The notes: generated from the sequence alone by a model not told the origin. 46,815 nt of DNA from CBFGRV01 sp965651265 (GCA_965651265.1 CBFGRV010000025.1:1-46815), one strand, 5' to 3'; positions 32,380 to 41,116 are shown, counted from the first letter of the stretch. Numbers and translations are program-made.

Positions 32380-34680
32380 TCAGTGCTTTACAAGTTGCTG
32401 CGTCGATACCCCATTCGGAGTTTCGACCCGGGCAAAATACACCCCGGCGGGCCAATCTGCACCGTCGATGGGAAGGAGGTGGCGTCCGGCCCTGAGCTCA
32501 ACCTCGGGATTTCGCGACACCTCTCTGCCGATTGCATCGAATATCGTGACCTTGACAAGCTGCGTTCGCGGGATATCCACGACCAGCACAACCTGGTCCC
32601 GGAAAGGGTTGGGGTAGTTCGACAGAATAGCGTACGCGTCCGGCGGAACGATGGTTACCTCCGTCTGCGCGGCCAGGTACCGATCTTCCCCATCCACCAA
32701 TACGATTCGATATCGATAATGGCCGGCAATGGACCATGTGTCGATGAACTCATACTCGCGCCCACCGTCGCCGGCCAGCGCCTGCATCCCCACGACCTCG
32801 AATTCATCGTCTCGCGATTTTTGGGGCTGGATGATTCCGCGCTCGACCTCAAAGTGGCCTTCACCTCGTTCGAATAGCGTGTTCCAGCGGAGGGTCACGC
32901 CATCCAGATCGGCTTCGGCCGAAACATGCGCGACGGCCACCGGCGCCGCGTCTCCACCGGCACCCGTGATGAGGACTGAGAAATCCTGCTGAGCCCCTCC
33001 GGCGAGCCGGCCTTTGTGCGACACCGTGAGCCTGTAAAAGCCCGGCAGGGCCTCGGCAATGTATATTTGCTCGATGGGATCCACCCGGTTGTCGCCATGT
33101 GAGGCTTGCGCGCCGGGAGCCATCGGATTTAGTACGAATGGCAAGTATTCGATCCCTGTTTCGGTGTGCACCAGGCGCAGGTCGAGATCGTTCTGGAGCT
33201 GGGGAGCAGGATTGTCCAAACTGGATGAATTCAAGGGCAGGCGCGTACCGGGCGGATCGGTCCAGGAGAGTGTGATCCGCAATGGATCACCGCCTTCAAC
33301 CACCAGATCACGCGCCAGGACATCACCATCTTCCAACGACTCTTCTAAGATGGCCATCCCGACCGACGCCGCTCGTGTGAGATGCTCGGCGGCCGCTTCC
33401 ATGTTCAGCACCCCCCATCCGGTACGGTAATCCGGCCCGGGCATGTCCAGATCGTCGGCCGTGTGGATGACGAGCCCTTTAAGGGTTGCCGCCCGCATGT
33501 ACTCACCGAACTTGATCTGGTGGTATTGCTGAAGCAGCGCGAGCGACCCCGCCACATTCGGCGTCGCCATTGACGTGCCGCTAGAGACGGCGTACGAGTT
33601 TGGATCGTCCGATGCAAGCGAGTATATCCGCTCGCCCAGCCCCATGATGTCGGGCTTGACGCGTCCATCATCCGCCGGGCCGAAGCTGGAGAAACTGCTC
33701 GTCTGATACCTTCCCGACCCATCGTAGAAGGCGAGCGATCCGACGGTAAGCACATTCTTTGCCACACCGGCCCCCGCTATGGTGTCGAAGCCGTCCGCCC
33801 CGCCGTCGCGCGGGATGAAGCGGCTCTCCACGTGATAGGTGACGTATTCTCCGTTCGAGTTGAACGCTCGGTAAGGCCCGGACGCGGGGCCCGTGTCGAT
33901 GCGATCATTGCCGGCGGCGACGACCGGCAGGTAGTATGGATTCGTGTGGCTAGCGCGATCGAACTGCACGGCCGGGATGTCGTAGCGGCCGAACATGTAA
34001 TCCTCACTCGTGCTGATCGTAGGATCCCCCAGCCAGTACCACTGATCGCCACGCCCTTCGAGGTCGCCGTAGTGCCACCCGCCGACGATGCTGTAGGAGT
34101 GGTTGGAGATGAGCATTCCGAGGCCGGCTTCGTTAGTCATCTCGGTCGCGTCGTTCGTCCACGAATAGGAGATCAGGCCGGCCTGGTAGGCCATCCCTCG
34201 GGCCCGCGCATCGATGCCCGTAGCGATCAGCGTGCCGGCCACGTGCGTCGCGTGGTCGCTCGTTTCTGCATTGTCTCCGAAGGTCGTGCGCCCGTTGATC
34301 TCGCGATGGCTATCCAGAAGGTGCCCGCTGTCCCAGATTCCCATGCGTATACCCTGGCCCGTCAGGCTCAGTCCCAGATGTGCACCGGGGTAGAGTGCGT
34401 CCGTTCGGGTCGCGTGTGCAGCCGCACTGTTGAGGGTGGTGAAGTAGGTCGGACGGCCGTTGTCCACGCGGACGAGCTCGATCGCGCCTCCATCGGATTG
34501 AGGAATGCGCTGCGGGATGCGGTGCTCCATGAGCCAATCTCGGACGGATTCCGCGGATCGCCGATCGGTCTCCTCGATCTCGCGGATGATGCGCGCGCGA
34601 TCAGGGCCGCGCTGTGCGGCAGCCGGCACAGCCGTGTAGACCAGGCTGGTCAGAAAGAGGAGAAGAAGGAGGCGCCGCAC
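32380..34680 (-). CDS. Secreted subtilisin-like (S8) serine protease with a type IX secretion sorting domain
   Basis: A 766-residue precursor. The signal peptide (MRRLLLLLFLTSLVYTAVPA, cleavage near AAA-Q) directs Sec export. The catalytic triad is complete: Asp117 in GIWDSGH, His143 in SDHATHVAGT, Ser370 in GTSMATPNVAG, with the oxyanion Asn258 in VAAGND. A beta-sandwich region (about 440-585) follows, resembling P-domain-like modules that accompany S8 proteases in this phylum (LSWTDPPGTRLPL and QNDLDLRLV). The C-terminal 85 residues (ILSNYPNPFRDQVVL, then VKVTIFDAIGREVS, ending STQQLVKH) are a T9SS type A sorting domain, so the mature enzyme is expected at the cell surface or outside. No T9SS gene is in the window. 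Confidence 0.92.
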   Translation of the reverse strand: MRRLLLLLFLTSLVYTAVPAAAQRGPDRARIIREIEETDRRSAESVRDWLMEHRIPQRIPQSDGGAIELVRVDNGRPTYFTTLNSAAAHATRTDALYPGAHLGLSLTGQGIRMGIWDSGHLLDSHREINGRTTFGDNAETSDHATHVAGTLIATGIDARARGMAYQAGLISYSWTNDATEMTNEAGLGMLISNHSYSIVGGWHYGDLEGRGDQWYWLGDPTISTSEDYMFGRYDIPAVQFDRASHTNPYYLPVVAAGNDRIDTGPASGPYRAFNSNGEYVTYHVESRFIPRDGGADGFDTIAGAGVAKNVLTVGSLAFYDGSGRYQTSSFSSFGPADDGRVKPDIMGLGERIYSLASDDPNSYAVSSGTSMATPNVAGSLALLQQYHQIKFGEYMRAATLKGLVIHTADDLDMPGPDYRTGWGVLNMEAAAEHLTRAASVGMAILEESLEDGDVLARDLVVEGGDPLRITLSWTDPPGTRLPLNSSSLDNPAPQLQNDLDLRLVHTETGIEYLPFVLNPMAPGAQASHGDNRVDPIEQIYIAEALPGFYRLTVSHKGRLAGGAQQDFSVLITGAGGDAAPVAVAHVSAEADLDGVTLRWNTLFERGEGHFEVERGIIQPQKSRDDEFEVVGMQALAGDGGREYEFIDTWSIAGHYRYRIVLVDGEDRYLAAQTEVTIVPPDAYAILSNYPNPFRDQVVLVVDIPRTQLVKVTIFDAIGREVSRNPEVELRAGRHLLPIDGADWPAGVYFARVETPNGVSTQQLVKH

Positions 34681-34716
34681 TCTGTATTATGCCGTATGAG
34701 GCGATCTGGATAGAGT

Positions 34717-35859
34717 TTAGCTGGAGATCGATCCCGTTGCAAATTCGGCACCAAAATCACCTTCAAGCCGCTCGAGGAGCTTACGATTGGCGCGAGGGAA
34801 TGCATATTCGCGGAGCCGTTCCATTTCGACCCACTCGAGGCGTCCCGGTTCGGAAGTCACGGCGTTTTCAGCTACTCGCGCGACGAAGGCGTAGAGCGTG
34901 ATGCGGAAGTGGCTGTAGGCATGAGAAAGTACATGGAACGGTTCTCCGACTTCGATCCGCAGGCCCAACTCCTCTTCCACCTCGCGGCGGCACGTCTCGG
35001 CCGGGCTTTCGCCATGCTCCTGCTTGCCCCCGGGGAATTCCCATAGCCCACCCAGCATCTTATGCTCCGGCCTTTTCTGGATGAGGAGGCGACCACGTTC
35101 GTTGAAAAGCAGGGCAACGGCAATGATGTGGTGGGGAACGGGGCGGCGTGAGGCGGTGATGGGAAAATTCTCGGGATCACCCTTGGCAGCGGCCGCACAT
35201 ACGGGCCGGATCGGGCATGCAGGGCACCTGGGCGATCTCGGAGTGCAGATCGTGGAACCCAACTCCATCACGGCCTGATTGAAGCGACCCGGCCGATCGG
35301 GATCGATGAGGGTGTCGGCCAGTCGCGTGATCTGAGCGCGCGCGACGGAGCTACGGATGTCGCTCTCTATCCGAAAAACCCGCGCCACCACCCGCGTAAC
35401 ATTGCCATCTACCGCGGCATGGGGCCGATCGTACGCGATGGAGAGCACGGCCGCCGCCGTGTACGGACCGACCCCCGGCAACGTGCGAAGGAGTGCCTCA
35501 TCGCTTGGGACGCGCCCGTCGAAGTCGTTCACGACGCGACCTGCCGCAGCGTGCAGATTTCGCGCGCGTGAGTAGTAGCCGAGCCCTTCCCAGCAGAGCA
35601 ACACATCATCGAGGTCCGCACGCGCCAGATCCTCGACGGTAGGAAATCGTTCGACGAAACGGCGGTAGTACGGCTCGGCCTGATCAACACGTGTCTGCTG
35701 CAACATGACCTCCGAAACCCATATGCGGTAGGGGTCGTCGGTCCGCCGCCATGGCATGGCTCGCTGCTCCACGTCGAACCACTTCAGGAGATCGTTTCGA
35801 AAGGCCCTGATGTGGTCGGGTGATGGGGCTATATCCGGGAAGGACTGGTCTCGGTTCAC
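34717..35859 (-). CDS. mutY: A/G-specific adenine DNA glycosylase with an intact C-terminal Nudix box
   Basis: A 380-residue base-excision enzyme that removes adenine opposite 8-oxoguanine. With the GTG at 35859, catalytic Glu50 is in SEVMLQQTRV, the HhH motif is LPGVGPYTAAAVL, and catalytic Asp151 is in AAVDGNVTRV. The 4Fe-4S Cys residues 205, 212, 215 and 221 (Cx6Cx2Cx5C) are all present. The C-terminal MutT-like domain has YSH (315-317), corresponding to the 8-oxoG-reading FSH loop, and a complete Nudix box (from G278 to L300: GKQEHGE, then RREVEEELGL). The start is uncertain: GTG 35901 would add 14 residues and reach four bases from the divergent BamA-like gene, and no ribosome site is visible for either. 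Nudix completeness is unusual for MutY and is discussed separately. Confidence 0.93.
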   Translation of the reverse strand: MNRDQSFPDIAPSPDHIRAFRNDLLKWFDVEQRAMPWRRTDDPYRIWVSEVMLQQTRVDQAEPYYRRFVERFPTVEDLARADLDDVLLCWEGLGYYSRARNLHAAAGRVVNDFDGRVPSDEALLRTLPGVGPYTAAAVLSIAYDRPHAAVDGNVTRVVARVFRIESDIRSSVARAQITRLADTLIDPDRPGRFNQAVMELGSTICTPRSPRCPACPIRPVCAAAAKGDPENFPITASRRPVPHHIIAVALLFNERGRLLIQKRPEHKMLGGLWEFPGGKQEHGESPAETCRREVEEELGLRIEVGEPFHVLSHAYSHFRITLYAFVARVAENAVTSEPGRLEWVEMERLREYAFPRANRKLLERLEGDFGAEFATGSISS

Positions 35860-35904
35860 GTCGAAGAGGGAGGTACAGAGGAACGGCGGACGAGGTGGCA
35901 CGCC

Positions 35905-37764
35905 ATGCCGGAACGAGCGGAACACGACCACGTTTCCTCTGCCGAGATCCTCTCGCACGTCCGCCGGCATTTCTTGCGAGCTTCCGTGGTTGCGTTCTAT
36001 CGTTTGCTCCTGATCACCCTTTGCGCGCTCTTCGCCGCGGCAGCTGGGCTGATGATGAGCGTCTGGATGTCCGTTCCCGCATTCGGCCAGTCTTCGGATG
36101 CCGCGGTGCCTCCGGTAGCGACCATCTTCATCGACGGCCGGCCCGTCCGGACAGAATCGACGAGTGACGCCGACTCCTTGCACGCGCGGGCGGCGGATGC
36201 AGTGGACTCCCTCCATCAGGCGGGCTTCCTTTCCGCGCGAATCGACTCTGTCGCGCTCGACGCGGGCGGCCCATCGGCTCGAATCACGCGAGGTCCGCGA
36301 ACGGAAGTCGGCGCAATCGAGCTCGTCGGCATCGACGAGCAACGAAGGCGCGAGCTGCTGGATGCCGTTCGGCTCGGCGTCGGGAGTGCATTCACTCCGC
36401 TCGAGCTGGAGGAAGATATCCGACGGATCCTCAGCTATCTGGCGAATGAGGGTCGGTATCTGGCTCGTGTCTCTGTGGACCAGATTCGGCCCATGGCGAC
36501 TGGGGATACCCGCCTCGCCATCACCCTCCGCGTCGACCAAGGGCCGGTGCTACCCTTGAAGAGGATCGATCTGGTCGGGGGCCGCCGCACGAAGCCTGGG
36601 CTTGTCTCTCGGGTGACCGGATTGGCCGTTGGCGAGCCGCTACGGCACTTCGAACCGGAAGCCCTACAGCGCACACTTTTCGATGCCCGTCTCTTCGAAG
36701 ATGTCGGGCTGCCGGAACTGGTCGTCGAGGCGGACTCGGGAGTGGTTCTGCGGATTCCCGTCGACGAGGGAGATCCGGGCGCCTTCGATATCGTGCTGGG
36801 TTACCTCCCGCCGACGGTAGACGGCGAACGGGGGCGTGTCATTGGTTCGGGTCACCTTTTACTCCAGAATCCCTTCGGCGCGGGCCGATCACTGTCCGTA
36901 CGTCTCGATCGCCTGCCGGGACAGGCGAGCCGAATCGATGTCGAGGTATCGAGTCCGTTCCTGTTAGGACTCCCCCTCGGCGTGGCCGGAGGGTTCAGTG
37001 GATTGTCGCAAGATTCGACATACGGAAAGCAACGATACGGAGGGCAGGTCCGCTACTACGTCGCGGGCGGCTTCGATCTGATCGGAAGCTTTAGTCGCGA
37101 GGTGACCTCGCCGGGACAGACCGGACTCGAACTGAGTGCATCTGGTCGCCAGATCATCCCTGGCGCCGAGGCATGGTTTGTTGGATTGGGAGTCAGTTTG
37201 CGGCGCATAGATCGGCCCCGAAATCCGCGGCGCGGCCTGGCAGTCGAGATGAATCTGGAATCGGGGCGGAAGAGGCGGTCGGAGCGTCGCCTGTCCGGCA
37301 CGGACACCACACGGACGACGACATCGATCGAGCAACAACGACTTCAGGCCAGAGTGAGGGCCTACCTGCCCACGCTATCGCGCCAGGTTCTCGTGATAGG
37401 AGGGGATGCGGGGCTCCTCGTCAGCAACGAATATGACCGGAGCGACCTCTTTCGTTTTGGTGGAGCGACTTCACTGCGTGGGTACGATGAAGACCGATTC
37501 CTGGGGCGCCTTGTCGGCCGGGCGCTCGTTGAGTACCGACTACTCATCGATCGATACTCGTTCGCCTATGCGTTCTTCGATCTGGGATACGTCGATCGCC
37601 CGGCGACGCCCGATATTACTGCATCTACAGACCTTCATCCGGGGTATGGGGTCGGATTCCAATACGAAACGGCGATCGGCCTCGTGAACGTGAGTGCCGC
37701 TCTGAATCCGGAAGGGGGGCCGACTGACGCTCGGATTCATGCAGGACTCTCCTTCGGCCTCTGA
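35905..37764 (+). CDS. BamA/TamA-family outer-membrane protein with POTRA domains
   Basis: A 619-residue Omp85-superfamily protein. An N-terminal hydrophobic stretch (LLLITLCALFAAAAGLMMSV) and AFGQ mark the export signal. Two or three POTRA domains follow (about 90-310: GAIELVGIDEQRRRELLDAV, LKRIDLVGGRRTKPGLVSRV). The C-terminal half is a barrel of alternating strands. The conserved motif FRFGGATSLRGYDEDRF (about 514-530) matches the VRGY/F signature of the family, and the last strand ends in an aromatic-rich GLSFGL. BamA inserts outer-membrane proteins and TamA helps export some of them; the size and gene context do not settle which it is. The ATG is near mutY in a divergent pair. It overlaps rsmE by 26 bases. 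Confidence 0.85.
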   Translation: MPERAEHDHVSSAEILSHVRRHFLRASVVAFYRLLLITLCALFAAAAGLMMSVWMSVPAFGQSSDAAVPPVATIFIDGRPVRTESTSDADSLHARAADAVDSLHQAGFLSARIDSVALDAGGPSARITRGPRTEVGAIELVGIDEQRRRELLDAVRLGVGSAFTPLELEEDIRRILSYLANEGRYLARVSVDQIRPMATGDTRLAITLRVDQGPVLPLKRIDLVGGRRTKPGLVSRVTGLAVGEPLRHFEPEALQRTLFDARLFEDVGLPELVVEADSGVVLRIPVDEGDPGAFDIVLGYLPPTVDGERGRVIGSGHLLLQNPFGAGRSLSVRLDRLPGQASRIDVEVSSPFLLGLPLGVAGGFSGLSQDSTYGKQRYGGQVRYYVAGGFDLIGSFSREVTSPGQTGLELSASGRQIIPGAEAWFVGLGVSLRRIDRPRNPRRGLAVEMNLESGRKRRSERRLSGTDTTRTTTSIEQQRLQARVRAYLPTLSRQVLVIGGDAGLLVSNEYDRSDLFRFGGATSLRGYDEDRFLGRLVGRALVEYRLLIDRYSFAYAFFDLGYVDRPATPDITASTDLHPGYGVGFQYETAIGLVNVSAALNPEGGPTDARIHAGLSFGL

Positions 37765-38503
37765 TAGTTCTGGCGTGACCACGACCTTTTTCGCTCCAAT
37801 CGATCGGATCCACGGTGATCGGCTCAGCCTTCCCGAGGATGAGGCCCACCATGCTGCGCGGGTGCTGAGAGCGCGGGAGGGCGACGAGGTAGTTGTGGTC
37901 GACGGGGAAGGCGGATGGTACAGGGTCCGGCTCGACCATGTAGATCGGCGGAGTGCCGGCGGGTGGATCCTGGATCGCCGGCGTGAGGTCGGAGAACCAT
38001 CCTACCACCTCACGCTGGCTGTGGGGCTCCTCAAGCAGCGCGCACGCTTCGAGCTGCTGCTGGAGAAGGCTGCAGAGCTGGGTGTGTCGGAGCTCGTCCC
38101 GATCATCACCGCACACACGGAGCGGGAGACCGTACGACCGAACCGCCTCAGAGGCAAACTTATCGCCGCCATGAAACAGTGTGGCCGAAGCCGGCTGGTC
38201 CGACTGCGTGAGCCCGTGGCCTTCAGCGACTATTTGGATGAAGCCCGGGCCGACCTCAAATTATGCTGCCATGAAGCCATGCGCGCGAGTAAGGGTTTGG
38301 TAGATGCATTGAGAGCTGCTGCCGAGCCGAGTTCCACCTCTGTGCTCATCGGACCGGAGGGAGGTTTTTCGGAGGAAGAGGTCGAGCAGGCTCGAAGCAA
38401 AGGTTGGAAGGTCGTCTCCCTCGGCCCTCGCCGGCTCCGAACGGAGACGGCCGCCATCGCGGCTGCGGCCGCCATCACGCTGACGTACGATCACCCTTCA
38501 TAA
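37739..38503 (+). CDS. rsmE: 16S rRNA uridine-N3 methyltransferase
   Basis: A 254-residue SPOUT methyltransferase that makes m3U1498 in 16S rRNA. The N-terminal PUA-like domain has EDEAHHAARVLRAREGDEV, then the linker LTLAVGLLKQRARFELLLEKAAEL. The trefoil-knot SAM site has LVPIITAHTERE, GPEGGFSEEEVEQA and LGPRRLRTETAAIAAAA. It overlaps the preceding barrel gene by 26 bases. GTG 37775 (VTTTFFAPIDR) is a likely alternative start, ten bases past that gene's stop, and would fit the family N-terminus better. The Nudix gene follows after 17 bases. Confidence 0.94.
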   Translation: MQDSPSASDSSGVTTTFFAPIDRIHGDRLSLPEDEAHHAARVLRAREGDEVVVVDGEGGWYRVRLDHVDRRSAGGWILDRRREVGEPSYHLTLAVGLLKQRARFELLLEKAAELGVSELVPIITAHTERETVRPNRLRGKLIAAMKQCGRSRLVRLREPVAFSDYLDEARADLKLCCHEAMRASKGLVDALRAAAEPSSTSVLIGPEGGFSEEEVEQARSKGWKVVSLGPRRLRTETAAIAAAAAITLTYDHPS

Positions 38504-38520
38504 TCCACAGACCATTTTTG

Positions 38521-39087
38521 ATGTCCGACCTCAACGAAACGCCGCTGAAATCGAATCAACTCCTCGAGGGCAAGCTGCTGAAAGTGTACCGTGATCGAGT
38601 CAGGCTGCCGGACGGAAAAGAGAGCGAGCGAGAATGGATCGATCATCCGGGCGCCTCGGCCGTCGTGCCTCTCTTTGATGATGGATCGACCCTGCTGGTC
38701 CGGCAATTCCGCTACCCACCGCGGCGGGTCTTCTTCGAGGTGCCCGCGGGGAAGCTGGATAAGGACGGGGAGGAACCCGCGGATGTCGCGGCGAGGGAGC
38801 TCGAAGAGGAGACGGGCTGGACCGCGGGGCGTTTTACCAGGCTGGGAGCGCTGTATCCGTGCATCGGGTACAGCAACGAGATTATCTATTTCTTCCTCGC
38901 GGAAGGTCTGGAGCCGGGCACGCGCAATCTGTCGGAGGGTGAGTTTATGGAGGTAGTAAAGCTGCCATTTGCCGAGGCCGTCGCGCGCGCACGGCGAGGC
39001 GAGATTCTGGACATGAAGTCAGCCGTCGCCCTCATGTATGCTCACGAATATCTTCAGCATCGAAACCCGCGCAATGGGGTGTCGTGA
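38521..39087 (+). CDS. Nudix hydrolase, ADP-ribose pyrophosphatase type
   Basis: A 188-residue Nudix enzyme from ATG 38521, the start that fits the family; the longer frame runs through rsmE. The ADP-ribose pyrophosphatase pattern includes VVPLFDDGSTLLVRQFRYPP, the EVPAGKLDKDGEEPADVAAR loop and RELEEETGW, with a Pro shortly after the Nudix box (LYPCIGYSNEIIYFFLA). The Gly-to-Glu spacing of the Nudix box is one residue longer than the textbook pattern. It probably cleaves ADP-ribose to AMP and ribose-5-phosphate in the cytoplasm. It is tightly linked to rsmE. Confidence 0.9.
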   Translation: MSDLNETPLKSNQLLEGKLLKVYRDRVRLPDGKESEREWIDHPGASAVVPLFDDGSTLLVRQFRYPPRRVFFEVPAGKLDKDGEEPADVAARELEEETGWTAGRFTRLGALYPCIGYSNEIIYFFLAEGLEPGTRNLSEGEFMEVVKLPFAEAVARARRGEILDMKSAVALMYAHEYLQHRNPRNGVS

Positions 39088-39273
39088 GAGGCCATTTGCT
39101 CCGGGGGAGCGTGAATGGCGACCTGAATCGGGAGCCGCGACAATGAAATTCCAACGGGATCCCGATTCCTGCTTGCTCGTATGGATGGGCTGAACGTTGC
39201 CAGGGGCTGTTAAGAGGCTCGGCATCGCCAGTCGGCACGCCCGCCCGGTACATCCGCAATTATCGACGCGCAC

Positions 39274-39660
39274 ATGTTTACTTTTCTGATCATTCTGATC
39301 ACGTTGATCGCCATCTTCATCACGCTCGTCGTCCTCGTGCAGAGTGGGAAGGGGGGCGGTCTGGCCGGTATTGCGGCCGGTGGAGCAACGACGCAGATTC
39401 TGGGAGCGCGTCAGGCGCCCGACGTTCTTGAGAAGGCTACCTGGACGCTGGCGACGCTGTTCATCGTGCTGTGCATCCTGACGAACTTCACGATCGATCG
39501 GGGTGAGGGTCCAACGGAGAGCGTGATTCAGCAGCGAGCGCAGCAGGAGCAGACGCAGCCTGGGCCTGTGCTGCCTCCGCCCGCCGAGCAGGGGCTTCCG
39601 GGTGAGGGCGCACCTCCAGCTCAGGATGGAGGAACGGCGACACCGGAGGACGGGGAGTAG
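39274..39660 (+). CDS. secG: Preprotein translocase subunit SecG
   Basis: A 128-residue SecG of the SecYEG channel in the inner membrane. Two helices (MFTFLIILITLIAIFITLVV and TWTLATLFIVLCILTNFTI) flank the conserved loop VQSGKGGGLAGIAAGGATTQ. The C-terminus is a long hydrophilic Gln/Pro/Glu-rich tail, which is longer than in E. coli and is common in this phylum. The ATG at 39274 follows a 186-base gap with no other feature I could name. A hairpin lies 44 bases after the stop. Confidence 0.95.
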   Translation: MFTFLIILITLIAIFITLVVLVQSGKGGGLAGIAAGGATTQILGARQAPDVLEKATWTLATLFIVLCILTNFTIDRGEGPTESVIQQRAQQEQTQPGPVLPPPAEQGLPGEGAPPAQDGGTATPEDGE

Positions 39661-39703
39661 TCCCCACTACGTCCGACCTTCGATCGAAGTTGACGAAAAT
39701 GAA

Positions 39704-39729
39704 GAAGCCCGCGTGATGGTGCGGGCTTC
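39704..39729. terminator. Hairpin between secG and rnpB
   Basis: Perfect 9-base arms (GAAGCCCGC at 39704-39712 and GCGGGCTTC at 39721-39729) around an 8-base loop. It follows secG by 44 bases and lies just past the 3' end of the RNase P RNA on the other strand. No strong T-run follows on either strand, so termination is inferred from the hairpin and the convergent layout. Confidence 0.6.
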
Positions 39730-39744
39730 GTGTTCATACCGGCT

Positions 39745-40155
39745 CTTTCCTGCCTGTAAGCCGAATTCTGTCTGACTCGGGCGGCGGCCGGGCGCCGCAT
39801 CGAGCGAGACCGTCATCTATCTGGGACTGCCGTCACCGGCAGCCTCGAGCGGCCTACCCGCACCGCTTCGGCGGGCCACCTTATCGCTCCATGGAGCGTC
39901 GCGGCGCTGTTTGGCCTTGCACCTCGTGGGGTTTACCTAGCCGTCCCGGTCACCCGGAACGCTGGTGGGCTCTTACCCCACCCTTTCACCCATCACCTGT
40001 GCGCCCGTGGGCGCCATCGGCTGGTCTACTCTCTGTTGCACGTGCCGTCACCACGCCCTTCAGCGCGGCGCCTTCCTGTTAGGAAGCACGATGCCCTGCG
40101 GTGTTCGGACTTTCCTCCCCGACGAAAACGCCGAGGCGACGGTCCGGCAGGAGCT
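39745..40155 (-). ncRNA. rnpB: RNase P RNA, class A
   Basis: About 410 bases with the conserved rnpB landmarks. On the minus strand GGAGGAAAGTCCGAACAC (40118 down) is the 5' part of the P4 core. Near the 3' end GACAGAATTCGGCTTAC (39772 down to 39756) is the universal 3' core. The ends pair as P1: TCCTGCC (from 40152) with GGCAGGA (ending 39748), seven pairs. GC-rich segments between them fit the specificity domain. The RNA is the catalytic part of the ribozyme that cuts tRNA precursor leaders. Exact ends are estimates. Confidence 0.93.
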
Positions 40156-40194
40156 AGGTTAGTGAGTAAACGCTGGCCTGGGCGGGTTGTTGCC

Positions 40195-40953
40195 CTAGAT
40201 GTCCAGCTCCGAGATCGTCAGAGCGTAAAGCTCATGGTCGACGATGATGCGCCCTGTGTGCTCGCAAGCGACGATCCTGTTCTGCTGGCGGATCTCTACC
40301 TGGCGCTGAGGCGGAACGGCGAAGCCGGCGGCGGCGCCTCGCTCCAGCGGGACGACCGCACGTCCATCACGAAGCCGGCGACGAAGGCGCATGTAGGCTC
40401 GGAGGTAGCGAGGGTCGACTTCTTTTTCGGCAGCGGTGCGGCGATCTTCGAGGGCTGCTTGCTCCTGCTTCGTATCGTCGAGGACTTCCTTCAGCTCTTC
40501 ACGCTTCGTATCGAGCAGTTCTTCGAGATCCTTCAGTCTGGCCTCGGCCACCTCGATCGATAGCCGGTGGGCATCCTCGTTTTCCTCGATCTCCTGGATC
40601 TTCCGCTGCGCGTCCTCGATTCGCTGCTTCTGGGCTTCGATTTCCTTGGTGAGGGCGTCGTATTCCCGATTGTTTCGGACTTGAAGCTGTTGCTCCTCGT
40701 AACGCTTGATGAGTTGCTCCGACTCCTTGATGTCTTTATCGGCTTGGAGCTTGGCCGCTTCGTTCTCCTTTTCTTCCTGCTTGTATTTTTCGATGCGAGT
40801 CTCGAGCCCTTCCTTTTCGTCTTCCAGATCCCGGATTTCGTCGGGAAGATCGCCCCGCAACTTTTCAATCTGGTCGATTAAGCTGTCGATGTGCTGGAGA
40901 CGGATCAGAGCTGTGAGTTGCTCGGCGATGCTGGTCTCCTGAACGGTAGCCAT
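40195..40953 (-). CDS. DUF164-type coiled-coil protein with a degenerate zinc ribbon
   Basis: A 252-residue protein. Residues about 10-180 form a long charged coiled coil (KLRGDLPDEIRDLEDEKEGL, then KIQEIEENEDAHRLSIEVAE). The C-terminal 60 residues align with the zinc ribbon of the C4-type/CdsZ family (VPPQRQVEIRQQNRI, GRIIVD). Normally four Cys residues bind zinc; here the first knuckle is ERGAAAG (204-210) and the second reads CEHTG (230-234), so Cys230 is the only Cys in the protein. The role of the family is poorly known; it is often beside nif3, as here (206 bases downstream of it). The gene is 40 bases past the 5' end of rnpB. Confidence 0.85.
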   Translation of the reverse strand: MATVQETSIAEQLTALIRLQHIDSLIDQIEKLRGDLPDEIRDLEDEKEGLETRIEKYKQEEKENEAAKLQADKDIKESEQLIKRYEEQQLQVRNNREYDALTKEIEAQKQRIEDAQRKIQEIEENEDAHRLSIEVAEARLKDLEELLDTKREELKEVLDDTKQEQAALEDRRTAAEKEVDPRYLRAYMRLRRRLRDGRAVVPLERGAAAGFAVPPQRQVEIRQQNRIVACEHTGRIIVDHELYALTISELDI

Positions 40954-41091
40954 ACGCTGTGTTCCTTTGCTTAACTCCGAATATCGCTCCGGACGCTTCG
41001 CTGAGTCGCTGTAGGCTCAGGCTTTGAAGGCCAGATCAAATAACGGACAGGGCCCTTGAAAAGTTCAGGCTGCGACAACGGCTACATGGAT

Positions 41092-41116
41092 GTCTTCGTG
41101 CATTTTTTTCGAAGAC
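41092..41116. repeat. Short inverted repeat upstream of the coiled-coil protein gene
   Basis: GTCTTCG (41092-41098) and CGAAGAC (41110-41116) are perfect partners around an 11-base loop with seven T residues in a row on the plus strand. It lies in the 206-base gap between nif3 and the DUF164-type gene. It could be an operator or a leader hairpin; there is no T-run after it on the minus strand, so it is not a standard terminator. Confidence 0.4.

Noticed and set aside
35860..36540. Long N-terminal extension of the mutY frame
   Set aside because: It overlaps the BamA-like gene in antisense and has no MutY similarity; MutY starts near 35859-35901.
39088..39273. Possible tRNA or small RNA before secG
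   Set aside because: No T-arm consensus, no cloverleaf and no terminator-like hairpin seen.
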